The position numbers and the translations under genes were made by a program. From positions 1 to 62,730 of IMG/VR virus record IMGVR_UViG_3300028829_003283: a stretch of 62,730 bases of DNA; one strand, given 5' to 3'. Under the pieces are notes generated by a model. The model made no database searches, was not told the DNA's origin, and saw only the letters and a list, made by a program, of their open reading frames with translations. Origin of the DNA: a virus. Each line of letters starts with the position of its first letter. Position 1 is the stretch's first letter. Positions 39,625 to 50,200 of this stretch are shown here, piece after piece.

Positions 39625-40716
39625 ATGGCAATTTTACCAGCAGGTTCGTTTAATACATCAAAAAGAGTATACACGGCATTTAAAGTAGGGGATGTTGTAG
39701 AAGGTGGTGTAGAAAAAGTAACCAGAGGGTTGTGGAGTGGTAACGTAGGAACACTAACTACATTCTTTAGTTCATCAGCACAATCAGCTACTCAGAAAGA
39801 ATATTACTACGAAGTTTTCGATGGGATATCAACAGATTCCACATCTGAATCACAATTTTCAGTAACGTATGGCCATAATCAAGGTAGTGGTTCATTGGGC
39901 CAAAATGAGGATTCACCATCAAATGCCATCTATTCACAATACGCACAAATCCTACTACCAGATAATCAGAGAACATTCTCGTTCAATAGTGTATCCACAG
40001 AACACATATACGCTATCAACTTTAATAGAGCTAGGTTAAAAGATAGATTGGATCCTGGTAATTTTGAATTACATCTCGCTTCGTTAAATGGTGATGATGT
40101 AGCACGTAATAACGACCACACTGGTTCCAACGTAACAGTTGATGCTGATAACAATAAAGTTATTCAGTTGATTGATGATAGTGGTGATACCCAACAATCC
40201 GCAACACAAATCGGAAGGGTACATAATTTGGTATCAGGTTCAATCTTAAATGGTGTGTACTCACCAAAAACATATTACGGCCAGGTTTACCCTGAACAGG
40301 GTGTGATTGTAATGAACGCAGATACGTTAAATACAGATTTAGAGTTTAATACAGTAACTGGTTCAAATGTTAATGGTGATAACGCATTTAAATTGTTCAC
40401 ATCTATAAGTGGGGCAGCTGTTTTAGATTCAACTGAGTTTGGATTCGCCGCAAGAAACGAAGAGAGAGTTCAATCTACATTCTACTTTGTAAGAGCTAAG
40501 AACGGTGAATATAACTTCTCAAATAACCCATCATTTACGACTGGTTCGAATGGCGCGTTTTCTCAACCGACATTTACGAATAATCCAAAATCATATATTA
40601 CAACTGTTGGGTTGTATAATAGTTCACAAGAACTATTAGCAGTAGCTAAGTTATCACAACCAATTCTGAAATCATTCTCTAATGAAGTTCTGGTAAAAGT
40701 TAAACTTGATTTTTAA
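39625..40716 (+). CDS. virion structural protein (363 aa)
   Basis: Glycine/serine-rich β-structure protein. Its last about 110 residues (GVIVMNADTLN; GEYNFSNNPSF; YITTVGLYNSSQELLAVAKL; VKVKLDF) are homologous to the end of the next protein. Probably a tail or fibre-attachment protein; no enzyme motif is seen. Confidence 0.75.
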   Translation: MAILPAGSFNTSKRVYTAFKVGDVVEGGVEKVTRGLWSGNVGTLTTFFSSSAQSATQKEYYYEVFDGISTDSTSESQFSVTYGHNQGSGSLGQNEDSPSNAIYSQYAQILLPDNQRTFSFNSVSTEHIYAINFNRARLKDRLDPGNFELHLASLNGDDVARNNDHTGSNVTVDADNNKVIQLIDDSGDTQQSATQIGRVHNLVSGSILNGVYSPKTYYGQVYPEQGVIVMNADTLNTDLEFNTVTGSNVNGDNAFKLFTSISGAAVLDSTEFGFAARNEERVQSTFYFVRAKNGEYNFSNNPSFTTGSNGAFSQPTFTNNPKSYITTVGLYNSSQELLAVAKLSQPILKSFSNEVLVKVKLDF

Positions 40717-40734
40717 GAACGATAATGAATTATA

Positions 40735-42621
40735 ATGGCAGAAGCTTACAAACCAATCAATGGGGGTGGCGTACAACTAAGACCATTCAACACATATAAA
40801 CGATGGATTGTAGACCATGTGAACTATCGAAACGATTTGTATTCACATTCGGTCTTAAAAGGTATATCGCCAGAACATAGCGAAAAGATAAACGTTTCCG
40901 AGTCAATTGGACTTCCTGCTTATAGAGAAGTTGATGAGATTGATAATTCGAACTCCAACTCCACAACCTTTCTGAACTCAAAACATCAGAAGGTTGTGTG
41001 GTCTGGACTCAATCAAATGTTTTACAAACATAGAGCACGCAATGAGCATGATTTGTATGCGAGTGCATCTATATTTTCAATCCCACATAATAGGTTGGGA
41101 GATGGTGTTCGGCCTGAAAGTGTAATTATAACAGATACAAGTACTTCATCAAGTAACAATGATTTCTTACTTATAAAAGATTCTAAGTTAGATGAGTATC
41201 ATGGTAAGTTATACGATGATAATATAGATACTGGTTCATATGCACCCTATGGGAATCTGATAGGGTATTGGGGATTCAACGATGAAGTTGTACCGAGATA
41301 CGCTAAACTTGATAGGGTGGTTGAAGATAGAAGTGGTTACCTAAACGATGGTAAAGGTATAAACATAAACTATACACCGGGTATATACACAACCGGTGAT
41401 TACGAACTCCCATCTGGCACCAAAGCTACATTTGATGGTTCAACATCATATATTTTGGTAAACCACAATCGAAAATTAGATTTCTTTGAATCAGAAGATT
41501 ATTCTATATCTATGTGGTCTATCATACCACCATCTCAATCGGCTGATGAGTATAACTATAATTGGTTACTCTCAAAATCAGGAACTTACAGAGATTTCAC
41601 CGAAGATAAAAAACGTAAACAGGTGATGTACAACCGTAATATCGAAACTGATATATATCCATTTGATGTAAAGATAGGTAATCAGAATTTATTATCTGAT
41701 AGCGGTAAAATATTTGCATCAATATCAAATGGTGTATTAACGACTGAGGTTACATCAAGCACTAACCTAAACGATTCAATAGCACACCACGTTGTATTTA
41801 ACAAAACCGGCTCTAACTTAGAATTGTGGGTAGATGGTACACGAGAATCCATACAACCACTCAGAGGTAATATGAAAGGAATTCATAATAAATATGATAT
41901 GGTTATGGGTAGTAAGTTCTTATCCGATGGGTATGGTGAAGATACCAATGATGGGCTTGGTACATTTAGTGGTTCACTTGATGAAATCAGAATTTATAAT
42001 AAAGCACTAACACAGACGGAGATTGGGCTACTTTCTGATAATGATTATGTAACGGGTTCGGCGTATCAAACCTCACAGGTGGGTGAGATTTTTTATAAGC
42101 ATGGTATTGTGGTAGTATCAGACCCAAGACCATTATACAGATATGTACTCGTTGGGGGTACTGGTAATTGGGATTATGATAACTCAATAAATAATGGTTG
42201 GAATGTAAAGTACAAATCTACAAAAGAACTGCACGAAATAAACGTATTGTGTGAAGTTGGTTCAAATGAATTTAACATATCACAAAACCCAACATTGAAA
42301 AAAAATAATGATGTAAATGCATCGTTATTGAAGCCATTTGTAACGGGTTCTGATTTTAAACCATACTATACAACCATTGGTTTGTACAATCCAAATGGTG
42401 ATTTAATTGCAATTGGTAAATTAGCATCAGCGATTCAAAACAGAGATGATGTAGATATCACTATAAATGTTAGATTAGATTTGGATGGTGCATTCGGAGC
42501 ACCATCTACCGGCTCATTAGAACCAATAGGTAAACCTAAGACTGTTGTAGAAACTACAAACTCAAAAGGAAAGAAAACCTACATATGGGGTAAAACCGAT
42601 ATACCAAATATATCTATATAA
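40735..42621 (+). CDS. LamG-domain tail/fibre protein (628 aa)
   Basis: A laminin-G/concanavalin-like domain spans about residues 175-440: LIGYWGFND, TKATFDGSTSYILVNHN, SISMWSIIPP, HHVVFNKTGSNLELWVDGT and SGSLDEIRIYNKALTQTEI. This fold binds carbohydrate in many phage fibres. The C-terminal 110 residues share a module with the upstream gene (GIVVVSDPR; NEFNISQNPT; YTTIGLYNPNGDLIAIGKL). It likely contacts the host surface. Confidence 0.85.
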   Translation: MAEAYKPINGGGVQLRPFNTYKRWIVDHVNYRNDLYSHSVLKGISPEHSEKINVSESIGLPAYREVDEIDNSNSNSTTFLNSKHQKVVWSGLNQMFYKHRARNEHDLYASASIFSIPHNRLGDGVRPESVIITDTSTSSSNNDFLLIKDSKLDEYHGKLYDDNIDTGSYAPYGNLIGYWGFNDEVVPRYAKLDRVVEDRSGYLNDGKGININYTPGIYTTGDYELPSGTKATFDGSTSYILVNHNRKLDFFESEDYSISMWSIIPPSQSADEYNYNWLLSKSGTYRDFTEDKKRKQVMYNRNIETDIYPFDVKIGNQNLLSDSGKIFASISNGVLTTEVTSSTNLNDSIAHHVVFNKTGSNLELWVDGTRESIQPLRGNMKGIHNKYDMVMGSKFLSDGYGEDTNDGLGTFSGSLDEIRIYNKALTQTEIGLLSDNDYVTGSAYQTSQVGEIFYKHGIVVVSDPRPLYRYVLVGGTGNWDYDNSINNGWNVKYKSTKELHEINVLCEVGSNEFNISQNPTLKKNNDVNASLLKPFVTGSDFKPYYTTIGLYNPNGDLIAIGKLASAIQNRDDVDITINVRLDLDGAFGAPSTGSLEPIGKPKTVVETTNSKGKKTYIWGKTDIPNISI

Positions 42622-42631
42622 AAGAAAAGTT

Positions 42632-43054
42632 ATGGCAAAAGGAAATTGGTCTCACATTCAAAAGATGAAGGGTCATAAAAGTGGGTTGGAAACCCGAATT
42701 GATGAGCAACTTCAATCACAAGGTATTGATGGCGAATACGAACAACACGAAGTATCCTATACAATCCCAGCAACCACCCATTCTTATAAACCTGATTTTA
42801 GATTACCTAACAACATTTTTATAGAATCAAAGGGGTGGTTTCTGCCAGAAGATAGAAAAAAACACTTACTTATAAAAGAACAAAATCCTGATATGGATTT
42901 ACGATTTGTTTTACAATCCCCTAATGGTAAAATTTACAAAGGTTCAAAGACTACATATGCACAATGGTGTGAGAAGAATGGGTTTAAGTGGGCTAAGAAA
43001 GAAATACCGCAAGAATGGATTGATGAAAAATCATCTGTGAAATTTTTTGGATAA
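42632..43054 (+). CDS. T7-type endonuclease I (Holliday-junction resolvase)
   Basis: The 140-residue protein aligns with T7 gp3 without gaps in the active site: SGLE with E20, PDF with D55, ESKG with E65 and K67. These are the same residue numbers as the catalytic residues of the T7 enzyme. DRKKHLLIKEQNPDMDLRFV and the WCEKNGFKWAKKEIPQEWI end are also conserved. It cuts branched DNA before packaging. T4 uses a different resolvase (gp49), so this is a replacement. Confidence 0.95.
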   Translation: MAKGNWSHIQKMKGHKSGLETRIDEQLQSQGIDGEYEQHEVSYTIPATTHSYKPDFRLPNNIFIESKGWFLPEDRKKHLLIKEQNPDMDLRFVLQSPNGKIYKGSKTTYAQWCEKNGFKWAKKEIPQEWIDEKSSVKFFG

Positions 43055-43083
43055 TTAGAATATTATTCGTATATTAGTAGTTA
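43046..43083 (+). promoter_or_regulatory. Bacteroidetes-type promoter, leaderless primase gene
   Basis: TTTG at 43046-43049 and TATATTAG at 43070-43077, 24 bp between starts; the predicted start coincides with the ATG at 43083. It sits at the end of the endonuclease I gene and gives the replication genes a host-type promoter within the late region. Confidence 0.72.
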
Positions 43084-44015
43084 TGGAAGAAAGACTACTC
43101 TTACTACTAGAATCGGTTTTGGGTAAATCGAAAAAAACCTCTGGCGATAACTACGCGTTTTGGTCACCATTTGTAAATCACCACAAGCCTAAATTAGAGA
43201 TTAATATTAAGTTGAACTCTAATGGTGATAATCCATGGCATTGTTGGATATCTGATGAGAAGGGGAAATCAATCCGTTCTCTATTTAGAAAACTTAAAGT
43301 ATCTAAAGAGATTTGGGATGAGCATAATTCTATTTTCAGTAGAAAGTATAGATACAGAACTGATGTAACTACCGAAGAATCTAAGGTAGTTCAATTACCC
43401 AAAGAATATATTCCACTATGGAAAAAATCTAATTCTATTATCCGAAAGCATGCGTTACTATATTTAGAACGTAGGGGTATTACACCATCTGAAATATTGA
43501 AATATCAGATTGGGTATTGTGAGGATGGTTCGTATAAGAACAAAGTAATTGTACCATCGTATGATGAGAATGGGATGTTAAATTATTTTGTGGGTAGAAG
43601 TTTTTACGAAGGTGGAATCAAACATAAAAATGCAGATGTATCAAAAGATGTGGTTGGGTTTGAGATGATGGTTAATTGGGATTTACCAATTGTGATTTGT
43701 GAGGGTGTGTTTGATGCTATGGCAATTCGTATGAATGTAATTCCATTGTTTGGTAAATCACCACAAGTAGAACTACAGAAACGAATAATTGAAAAGAACG
43801 TAAAAAAAGTATACATCGCTCTTGATTCTGATGCGTTTAAGAACGCATTATCATTTGCAGAAAAGTTAATGAATACTGGAATTGATGTACATTTAGTTGA
43901 AATGGGAGATTCGGACCCATCTGAACTAGGGTTCGATAAAATATATAATAAAATTGAAAATACCGAATTACTTTCACTAAGAAAGTTGATGGAGTATAAG
44001 TTATTAGGTGTATGA
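43083..44015 (+). CDS. DNA primase (T4 gp61/DnaG-like, Toprim)
   Basis: Residues 1-95 look like the zinc-free N-terminal part of small phage primases. LERRGITPSEILKYQIGY then KNKVIVPSYDENGMLNYFVGR lead into a Toprim domain with the catalytic E in VICEGVFDAMAI and the DSD in YIALDSDAF. At 310 residues it is about the size of T4 gp61 (342). It overlaps the next gene by ATGA. It makes primers for lagging-strand synthesis. Confidence 0.88.
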   Translation: MEERLLLLLESVLGKSKKTSGDNYAFWSPFVNHHKPKLEINIKLNSNGDNPWHCWISDEKGKSIRSLFRKLKVSKEIWDEHNSIFSRKYRYRTDVTTEESKVVQLPKEYIPLWKKSNSIIRKHALLYLERRGITPSEILKYQIGYCEDGSYKNKVIVPSYDENGMLNYFVGRSFYEGGIKHKNADVSKDVVGFEMMVNWDLPIVICEGVFDAMAIRMNVIPLFGKSPQVELQKRIIEKNVKKVYIALDSDAFKNALSFAEKLMNTGIDVHLVEMGDSDPSELGFDKIYNKIENTELLSLRKLMEYKLLGV

Positions 44016-47000
44016 TTAAATCTAAGATAATTAAATACGATGGTGAGATAAAGAAAATCTACCATATTGCTGATGTTCACATTAGAAACTTAAAACGGCA
44101 TAAAGAGTATCGTGATGTGTTTTCCCATCTTTATGAGTATATTTCCACCACAAAGACGGAAGATTCCATCATTGTATTGTGTGGAGATATTGTTCACGCA
44201 AAAACGGATATGACGCCTGAGGTTATAGAAATGACACAAACATTTCTAAAGAGTTTATCCGATATGTTACCAACGATTGTGATTCCTGGTAACCACGATG
44301 CAAACCTCAACAACCCATCACGGTTGGATGCACTATCTCCGATTGTGAACGCATTGAATCACCCAAACCTACATTACCTCAGAGATAATGGTGTATGGAA
44401 AATGGGTGGAATTTCCTTTTCACACTCATCTGTTTTTAGTGATACGAAAGGAATCATACCTGCGGCTGATGTGCATGGGGATTACAAAATTGCACTATAT
44501 CACGCTCCTGTTGATAAGGTTAAAACAGAACATGGTTTTTCTATAGAGAACAAAAATGTATCCGTTGAATCATTTGATGGATACGATTTGGCGTTGTTGG
44601 GGGATATACACGTTCCAAACCAATCTCTTAATGATGAGGGTACAATTAAGTATTGTGGTTCTACTATAATGCAAAATCACTCTGAGGCAAAGTATCCTGA
44701 GCATGGTATTTTGGTATGGGATGTTGAATCAAAAACATCTGAGTTTGTTCCAATCCATAATGATTATGGTTATGTTACAATTGATGTAGAAGATGGTGAG
44801 ATTGTAGGAACTCCCACAATACCAAACAAACCTCGTATGAGAGTTAGGGTAAAGGATACATCTCAATCACAACTGAAAAAAATACTATCTGAGATTCGTG
44901 TGGGTAGAAAAGTGCAGGAAATCTCCATCCAAAAGGTAATCACAGATAAGAAAGATTATAGTGGTGGTTCGAATATCATCCTACAGAATGTGAGAGATGT
45001 TGGATTTCAAAACAGATTAATCGAAGATTTTCTATCGGATAGGTATGTGGTTGGAGATGAACACTTAGAGGTAATTCGTAACATAAACAAAGATATCAAT
45101 CAGAAGTTGGGAACATCGGTTGGGATGAAGAATGTTATATGGAAACCAAAATCATTTGAGTTCTCTAATATGTTTTCATATGGTAGTGATAACATCATTG
45201 ACTTCAGTCAGATGAAGGGGGCGTATGGTATCTTCGCACCAAACGCAAGTGGTAAATCATCTTTGTGGGACGCACTATCGTTCTGTATCTTTGATAAATG
45301 TTCACGTACCAACAAAGCAGTAGATGTACTAAATTATTCGAAATCTACCTTCAATTGTAAATTCAACTTTGAGATGAATGGTATTGATTACTTTATTGAA
45401 AGAGTTGGAAAGAAATCACCTAAGAGGGGAACTGTGAAGGTTGATGTAAACTTCTACCGAATCAACGAAGATGGTGATACTGAATCATTGAATGGGGAAG
45501 AGCGTAGAGATACCAACTCAATCATCAGACAGTACGTTGGTTCGTATGATGATTTCATCCTAACAGCGATGTCCAACCAATCCAATAGTAGTGGTTTCAT
45601 TGAGAAATCACAAAAGGAGAGAAAGGAACTTCTTGCTCAGTTCTTAGATATGGATGTGTTTGAGCAATTGTATCAAGTAGCAAACGAAGAGATTAGAGAA
45701 CTTAGTGCACTACTAAAGGATTACAAAAACCAAAACTTTACAGAAAAATTATCTGAATCTGAAGAGAGTTTGATTGAGAGTAAATCTGAGCTGGAAACAG
45801 TACAGAAGTTATTAGATAGGTACGTTGACCAGAGGAGTGAAACCACCGATGAAATCGAATCTTTGATAACTACATTGGTATCGGTTGATAGCGAGATATC
45901 CGATACAGATAAGTTGAAAGATAGATTGGGTTCATTAAACACTCAGTTACAGACTAAGGAGCAGGAGTGTGATGGTTATACGGATTCTTTAGGCGTAGCT
46001 CAATCCGAATTAGATTCTCTGAAAAAGAAGTTCAATACATTTAATTTGATTTCACTAAAGGAGAAGAAATTACAATACGATACATACTCTCAGCGAATGG
46101 TGGATATCGAATCTGAGGTTGATAATCTTACAAAAGAGATTGAACACAAACAAACCCACTTGGATGGTATTGGTTCACTTACGTTTGATGATGGGTGTGA
46201 ACATTGTGTAAAAAATAAAAACACCCCATTTGCTCAACAAGCACAAACATTAGAAACTGAGATAAGAGAGTTATCGAAAACTATCAAAATCAGAAAAGGT
46301 GAGTTGGAAGATGCAATGCTTGGTAAAGCAAAGTACGATGTAACATCAGTACTAAATGAGGTTGAGGGGATAAATACCCAAATAAAAAACTATGAATCAC
46401 AAATTGATAGGTTGGAGTTACAGTCCAAATCTTGCAATCTTGAATTGGTTCAACTGAAGAATGGAATCAGAAAAGTAGAATCCGATATTCAAAAATCTAT
46501 TGAACAAAAAGAATCAGTAGAGCATAATATAAAGGTACAAAAAGAAATTGATGATTCCAAAGAAAAGTTGAAAAAATTTGATGAGGTGATATCGAATATT
46601 AATGATGATATCATCAACATCAATGGTAATATCAGAATCGCAGAAAACACAATTCAGACCGTAAACGATTCGATTGATAAGTTGGCGAGTATGGAGCAGA
46701 AGTATGAGGGGTATGAGTACTATCTACAATGTGTAAAGCGAGATGGTATCCCATACCAATTGATTTCAGATATACTACCTAAGTTGGAAGTGGAAATAAA
46801 CAACATCTTACAACCTATCGTAGATTTCCAAATCCTACTTAATACGGATGGTAAGAACATCAATTCATACATTGCATATGGTGAGGAGGAGTTCTGGCCA
46901 TTGGAACTGACAAGTGGTATGGAGAAGTTCATTTCATCTGTAGCTATCAGAACGGCATTGGTAAATGTATCAAATTTACCTCGCCCAAACTTTATTGCAA

Positions 47001-47185
47001 TTGATGAGGGATTTGGTTCATTAGATAGTGATAACTTCAACTCACTATATTTATTGTTCGATTACTTAAAGAATCAATTTGATTTTATAGTAACCATATC
47101 ACACATAGATAAGACCAGAGATATGGTTGACCAAATTATAGATATTACAAAATTAGGTGGATTTTCATCTATTAGATATTTATAA
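44012..47185 (+). CDS. fused Mre11-Rad50 (T4 gp47-gp46, SbcD-SbcC) recombination nuclease
   Basis: One 1057-residue chain. Residues 1-330 are an Mre11/gp47 phosphoesterase: IADVHIRN (D21, H23), LCGDIVHAKTD, IPGNHDAN and LLGDIHVPN. From about residue 375 on it is Rad50/gp46. It has Walker A APNASGKSS (K415), a Q-loop region AMSNQSN, long coiled coils, a zinc-hook CEHC (C729, C732), a signature-like ELTSGMEKF, and Walker B FIAIDEGFGS (D998, E999). Both halves look complete, and no stop or start separates them. In T4 and bacteria these are separate genes. The order is reversed relative to bacterial sbcC-sbcD fusion expectations only in name; SbcD comes first, as in usual operons. Confidence 0.93.
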   Translation: MIKSKIIKYDGEIKKIYHIADVHIRNLKRHKEYRDVFSHLYEYISTTKTEDSIIVLCGDIVHAKTDMTPEVIEMTQTFLKSLSDMLPTIVIPGNHDANLNNPSRLDALSPIVNALNHPNLHYLRDNGVWKMGGISFSHSSVFSDTKGIIPAADVHGDYKIALYHAPVDKVKTEHGFSIENKNVSVESFDGYDLALLGDIHVPNQSLNDEGTIKYCGSTIMQNHSEAKYPEHGILVWDVESKTSEFVPIHNDYGYVTIDVEDGEIVGTPTIPNKPRMRVRVKDTSQSQLKKILSEIRVGRKVQEISIQKVITDKKDYSGGSNIILQNVRDVGFQNRLIEDFLSDRYVVGDEHLEVIRNINKDINQKLGTSVGMKNVIWKPKSFEFSNMFSYGSDNIIDFSQMKGAYGIFAPNASGKSSLWDALSFCIFDKCSRTNKAVDVLNYSKSTFNCKFNFEMNGIDYFIERVGKKSPKRGTVKVDVNFYRINEDGDTESLNGEERRDTNSIIRQYVGSYDDFILTAMSNQSNSSGFIEKSQKERKELLAQFLDMDVFEQLYQVANEEIRELSALLKDYKNQNFTEKLSESEESLIESKSELETVQKLLDRYVDQRSETTDEIESLITTLVSVDSEISDTDKLKDRLGSLNTQLQTKEQECDGYTDSLGVAQSELDSLKKKFNTFNLISLKEKKLQYDTYSQRMVDIESEVDNLTKEIEHKQTHLDGIGSLTFDDGCEHCVKNKNTPFAQQAQTLETEIRELSKTIKIRKGELEDAMLGKAKYDVTSVLNEVEGINTQIKNYESQIDRLELQSKSCNLELVQLKNGIRKVESDIQKSIEQKESVEHNIKVQKEIDDSKEKLKKFDEVISNINDDIININGNIRIAENTIQTVNDSIDKLASMEQKYEGYEYYLQCVKRDGIPYQLISDILPKLEVEINNILQPIVDFQILLNTDGKNINSYIAYGEEEFWPLELTSGMEKFISSVAIRTALVNVSNLPRPNFIAIDEGFGSLDSDNFNSLYLLFDYLKNQFDFIVTISHIDKTRDMVDQIIDITKLGGFSSIRYL
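47177..47184 (+). promoter_or_regulatory. TATTTATA-class (putative late) promoter
   Basis: Core TATTTATA formed by the last codons and stop of the fused recombination gene, 31 bp before the fibre gene at 47216, which also has a Shine-Dalgarno (AGGAGA). Confidence 0.45.
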
Positions 47186-47215
47186 TCATACAATAAAAAT
47201 GTATAGGAGAAATGG

Positions 47216-50200
47216 ATGTCCTTAGTTTATAAAAAATCGGTACGTGAGAATATAACGGATTTAAAAACATTCGTTGTTGATACGACACCAACATCAACAA
47301 AATACTTTAGAGTTTCTGATGTACCACAGGTTTTACAAAAAGGTAAGAATTTACTTAGAATCACTGCGCACCCAACTAATTTAGTTGAGGGTTCACAGAT
47401 TTATGTAGACGTTAGAGATTCAAATGGTAATCCAATCTACTATGAGATTCCAGATTATTTGGAAGATGATAAGAGTAGAGTAATATCTATTTGGATTTAT
47501 CACGATAAGGGTGAGGATAACACACCCAATGGTCAGGCGACTATTACATTAGCTGGAACAACAAACGTTAATTTAGATGGTTCTGTGTTGCCTGAGCGAG
47601 CTAGAAACAAAATAAACGTAAAATGGCAAGCTGTTGTAACAGTCGATAGGGATAGAAGTAATACATCCGATGTTGTATTTAGTTCGACAAATGTACCAGC
47701 GGTAGTTGTTTCTCAAAGTATAGAGGGTTACCAAAATCAAAACCAATCCAACGGGCAATTACAAAAAACCATACAGACGGGAACTGCAAGATATGTTTTC
47801 AGCCCCTATGGGCAGACTCCAGTTATTTTTACTTTAGATGGTAGTACATTTAATGATGAAATGGTTGGTGGTGATATTATACTCAATAACTATACAAACC
47901 CACCTACCCCCGTCGCATCAATTTCTAATCCTCTGAATGATACGTTTTTCAGTTCATCCATAAAGGAAGTAATACTTCCAAACGATAAGTATGTAAAGAC
48001 TGAAACAAATTACACAACTAAATTTCAAGATAGAGATGATTTGGTACACACATATCAAACTGTGCTGGAAGGGGATTATAAAGTTGAATATTTTACAACA
48101 GCATCAAATATTACGACTGAAAACCAAAGAAACTTTGTAAATCTATCTTTGAGTAATATAGACCCAATTGCGGGTGTAGTCGATAAAGTTAAGATACTTC
48201 AAAAATCAGATGGGTTATCAGGAGATTACGAACTATTAAATGAGGTTACAATACCATTTAGTTCTTCTGTTGAAATCAAAGTACCAATACCATCTAAGAA
48301 CCTTAACGACCCAAAAATACTAAAGCTACAATATTTAAACTCGGCTGGTACTATATCGAGAACCCAAACTATTACAGAACCATTTGTGTTTACAGGTGAA
48401 AATGTTTACATTGGTGGTAGTGAAAATATGATTAGTGGTTCTATTTTTGTATCAGATACAGTAGGTACTGGTATTGAGATAGGTGGTGCTAGTAGTGGAT
48501 TCTTACGTTCAGTTGGGTTCGAAGGCCAAATCTCAGCATCAGTAGGAAAAGCTCCTGGTGGATTCGTAATCTATAGTGGTTCTGGTAATCTTGTTATGGG
48601 TGATGATGTTCTCAACGGAGTTGGTATGCAATTCGTTGGTGATAACGATGATAGACACCTCATCTTTACAACCGATAATGGTGGTTTATTAGATGTTAAA
48701 ACTGATAAGTTCTTTATCGGAACAGATGATACTCAGTTTATTAGTGGTTCTAATTCAAACATTGAAATCAGTTCATCTCTATTTCACTTAGACCCTAAAA
48801 ACGAAACTTTGATAATTGGTGCTGGTACGGTTATCAACGCAGATTTATCGGTGAACCAACTGTTTACTCCCGCAACAATAAATGGAGAACAATCAAATAT
48901 AACCAATGCTAGTGCATCAATAACATCCGGTGGATTTGCAAGATTTGTATCTGCATCCATTGGTGGTTGGGATGTTACTACATCATCTATCGAAGGTTCT
49001 AATCTTATAATGAAACCTCAGGGTGTTCTACAAACAAAAGATTATATTCCAGATACCAAAGGATGGTTCATCTCAGCAGAGAATAATGGTGTTGCTGAAT
49101 TTGAAAACATAAAAATTCGTGGTACACTTAGAACAACTACGTTTGAAAAGGAATCGGTTAATGCGGTAGGTGGGCAGTTGTATGTAGCAAACTCTACTAC
49201 ACTAACTGGTTCCATTAGCGAGAGTATATCAGTAGAAGCAAATACTGGATTTACATCTTCAACTGCATTACCAGCATCCGCAGATGGATTCAATACTTTT
49301 GATGGCGGTGCTCGTCTTGAAGTTGATAGTACTGAGTACAAAATCACAGCAATTGATTACACCAATAAAACTTTCGAAATTACTGATACATCATTAGCCC
49401 TCCTAAGTCAATCTGTACAACTTAATTACACATCCAGTGAATCGCTGATTAAGAGTATATCCGCAGATGCTACTTATCTGTCATCATCAATACGACTGGA
49501 TACTGCTGTTTTTGCATCAGTAGGAAATACTCCGCTTAAATCTTCAGAAATATTTGTAAATTCAACACTAATATCATCAGACCCATCCAAACTAACCTCA
49601 TCTGATTTTGCGGGAGAATCTGGTGATGTAAGCATAACTGGCGTAACCTTTGGTCCAGGTGGTGATTCATCCACCACCGCCCTCTATAATAGTCAGGCAA
49701 ACAAGCTCGAGTTGGACTTAAAAGTACTTTCCCAAGTTCCCAACGGAACTGAGGTTACATTTAGCAACAATACAACAATTCAGACAAGTGCATACACGGG
49801 AACTGATATAATCACAGTGTCAGCCGGACATGAAGTACCATCTGATTTTCTAAGTGGTATAGTCACCTTCAACGATGGTGGGGGCGTAGACCAATACCCT
49901 ATTGCAGAAAGACTAACCTCAACTACACTAAGAGTTGATACATCGAGTAATGTTCCAAACACATCGGGTTCAGTTCAAAATGGCACCATAGTATACGATT
50001 ATGTGGAATCCATAATTAGAAGTATATCTAGCGGACCTCCAATTACAAACCGAACCCAATTTGATAACATATCACCATCTGCGAGCATACTTACTGTAGA
50101 TAACGTAAGTGGTTTTGTTGCTGATGAGATACTAACCCTAAAGAAAATAACAGATACAGGATTCGCTACAGAGTACGTTAAGGTGTTATCCACAGAGAGA

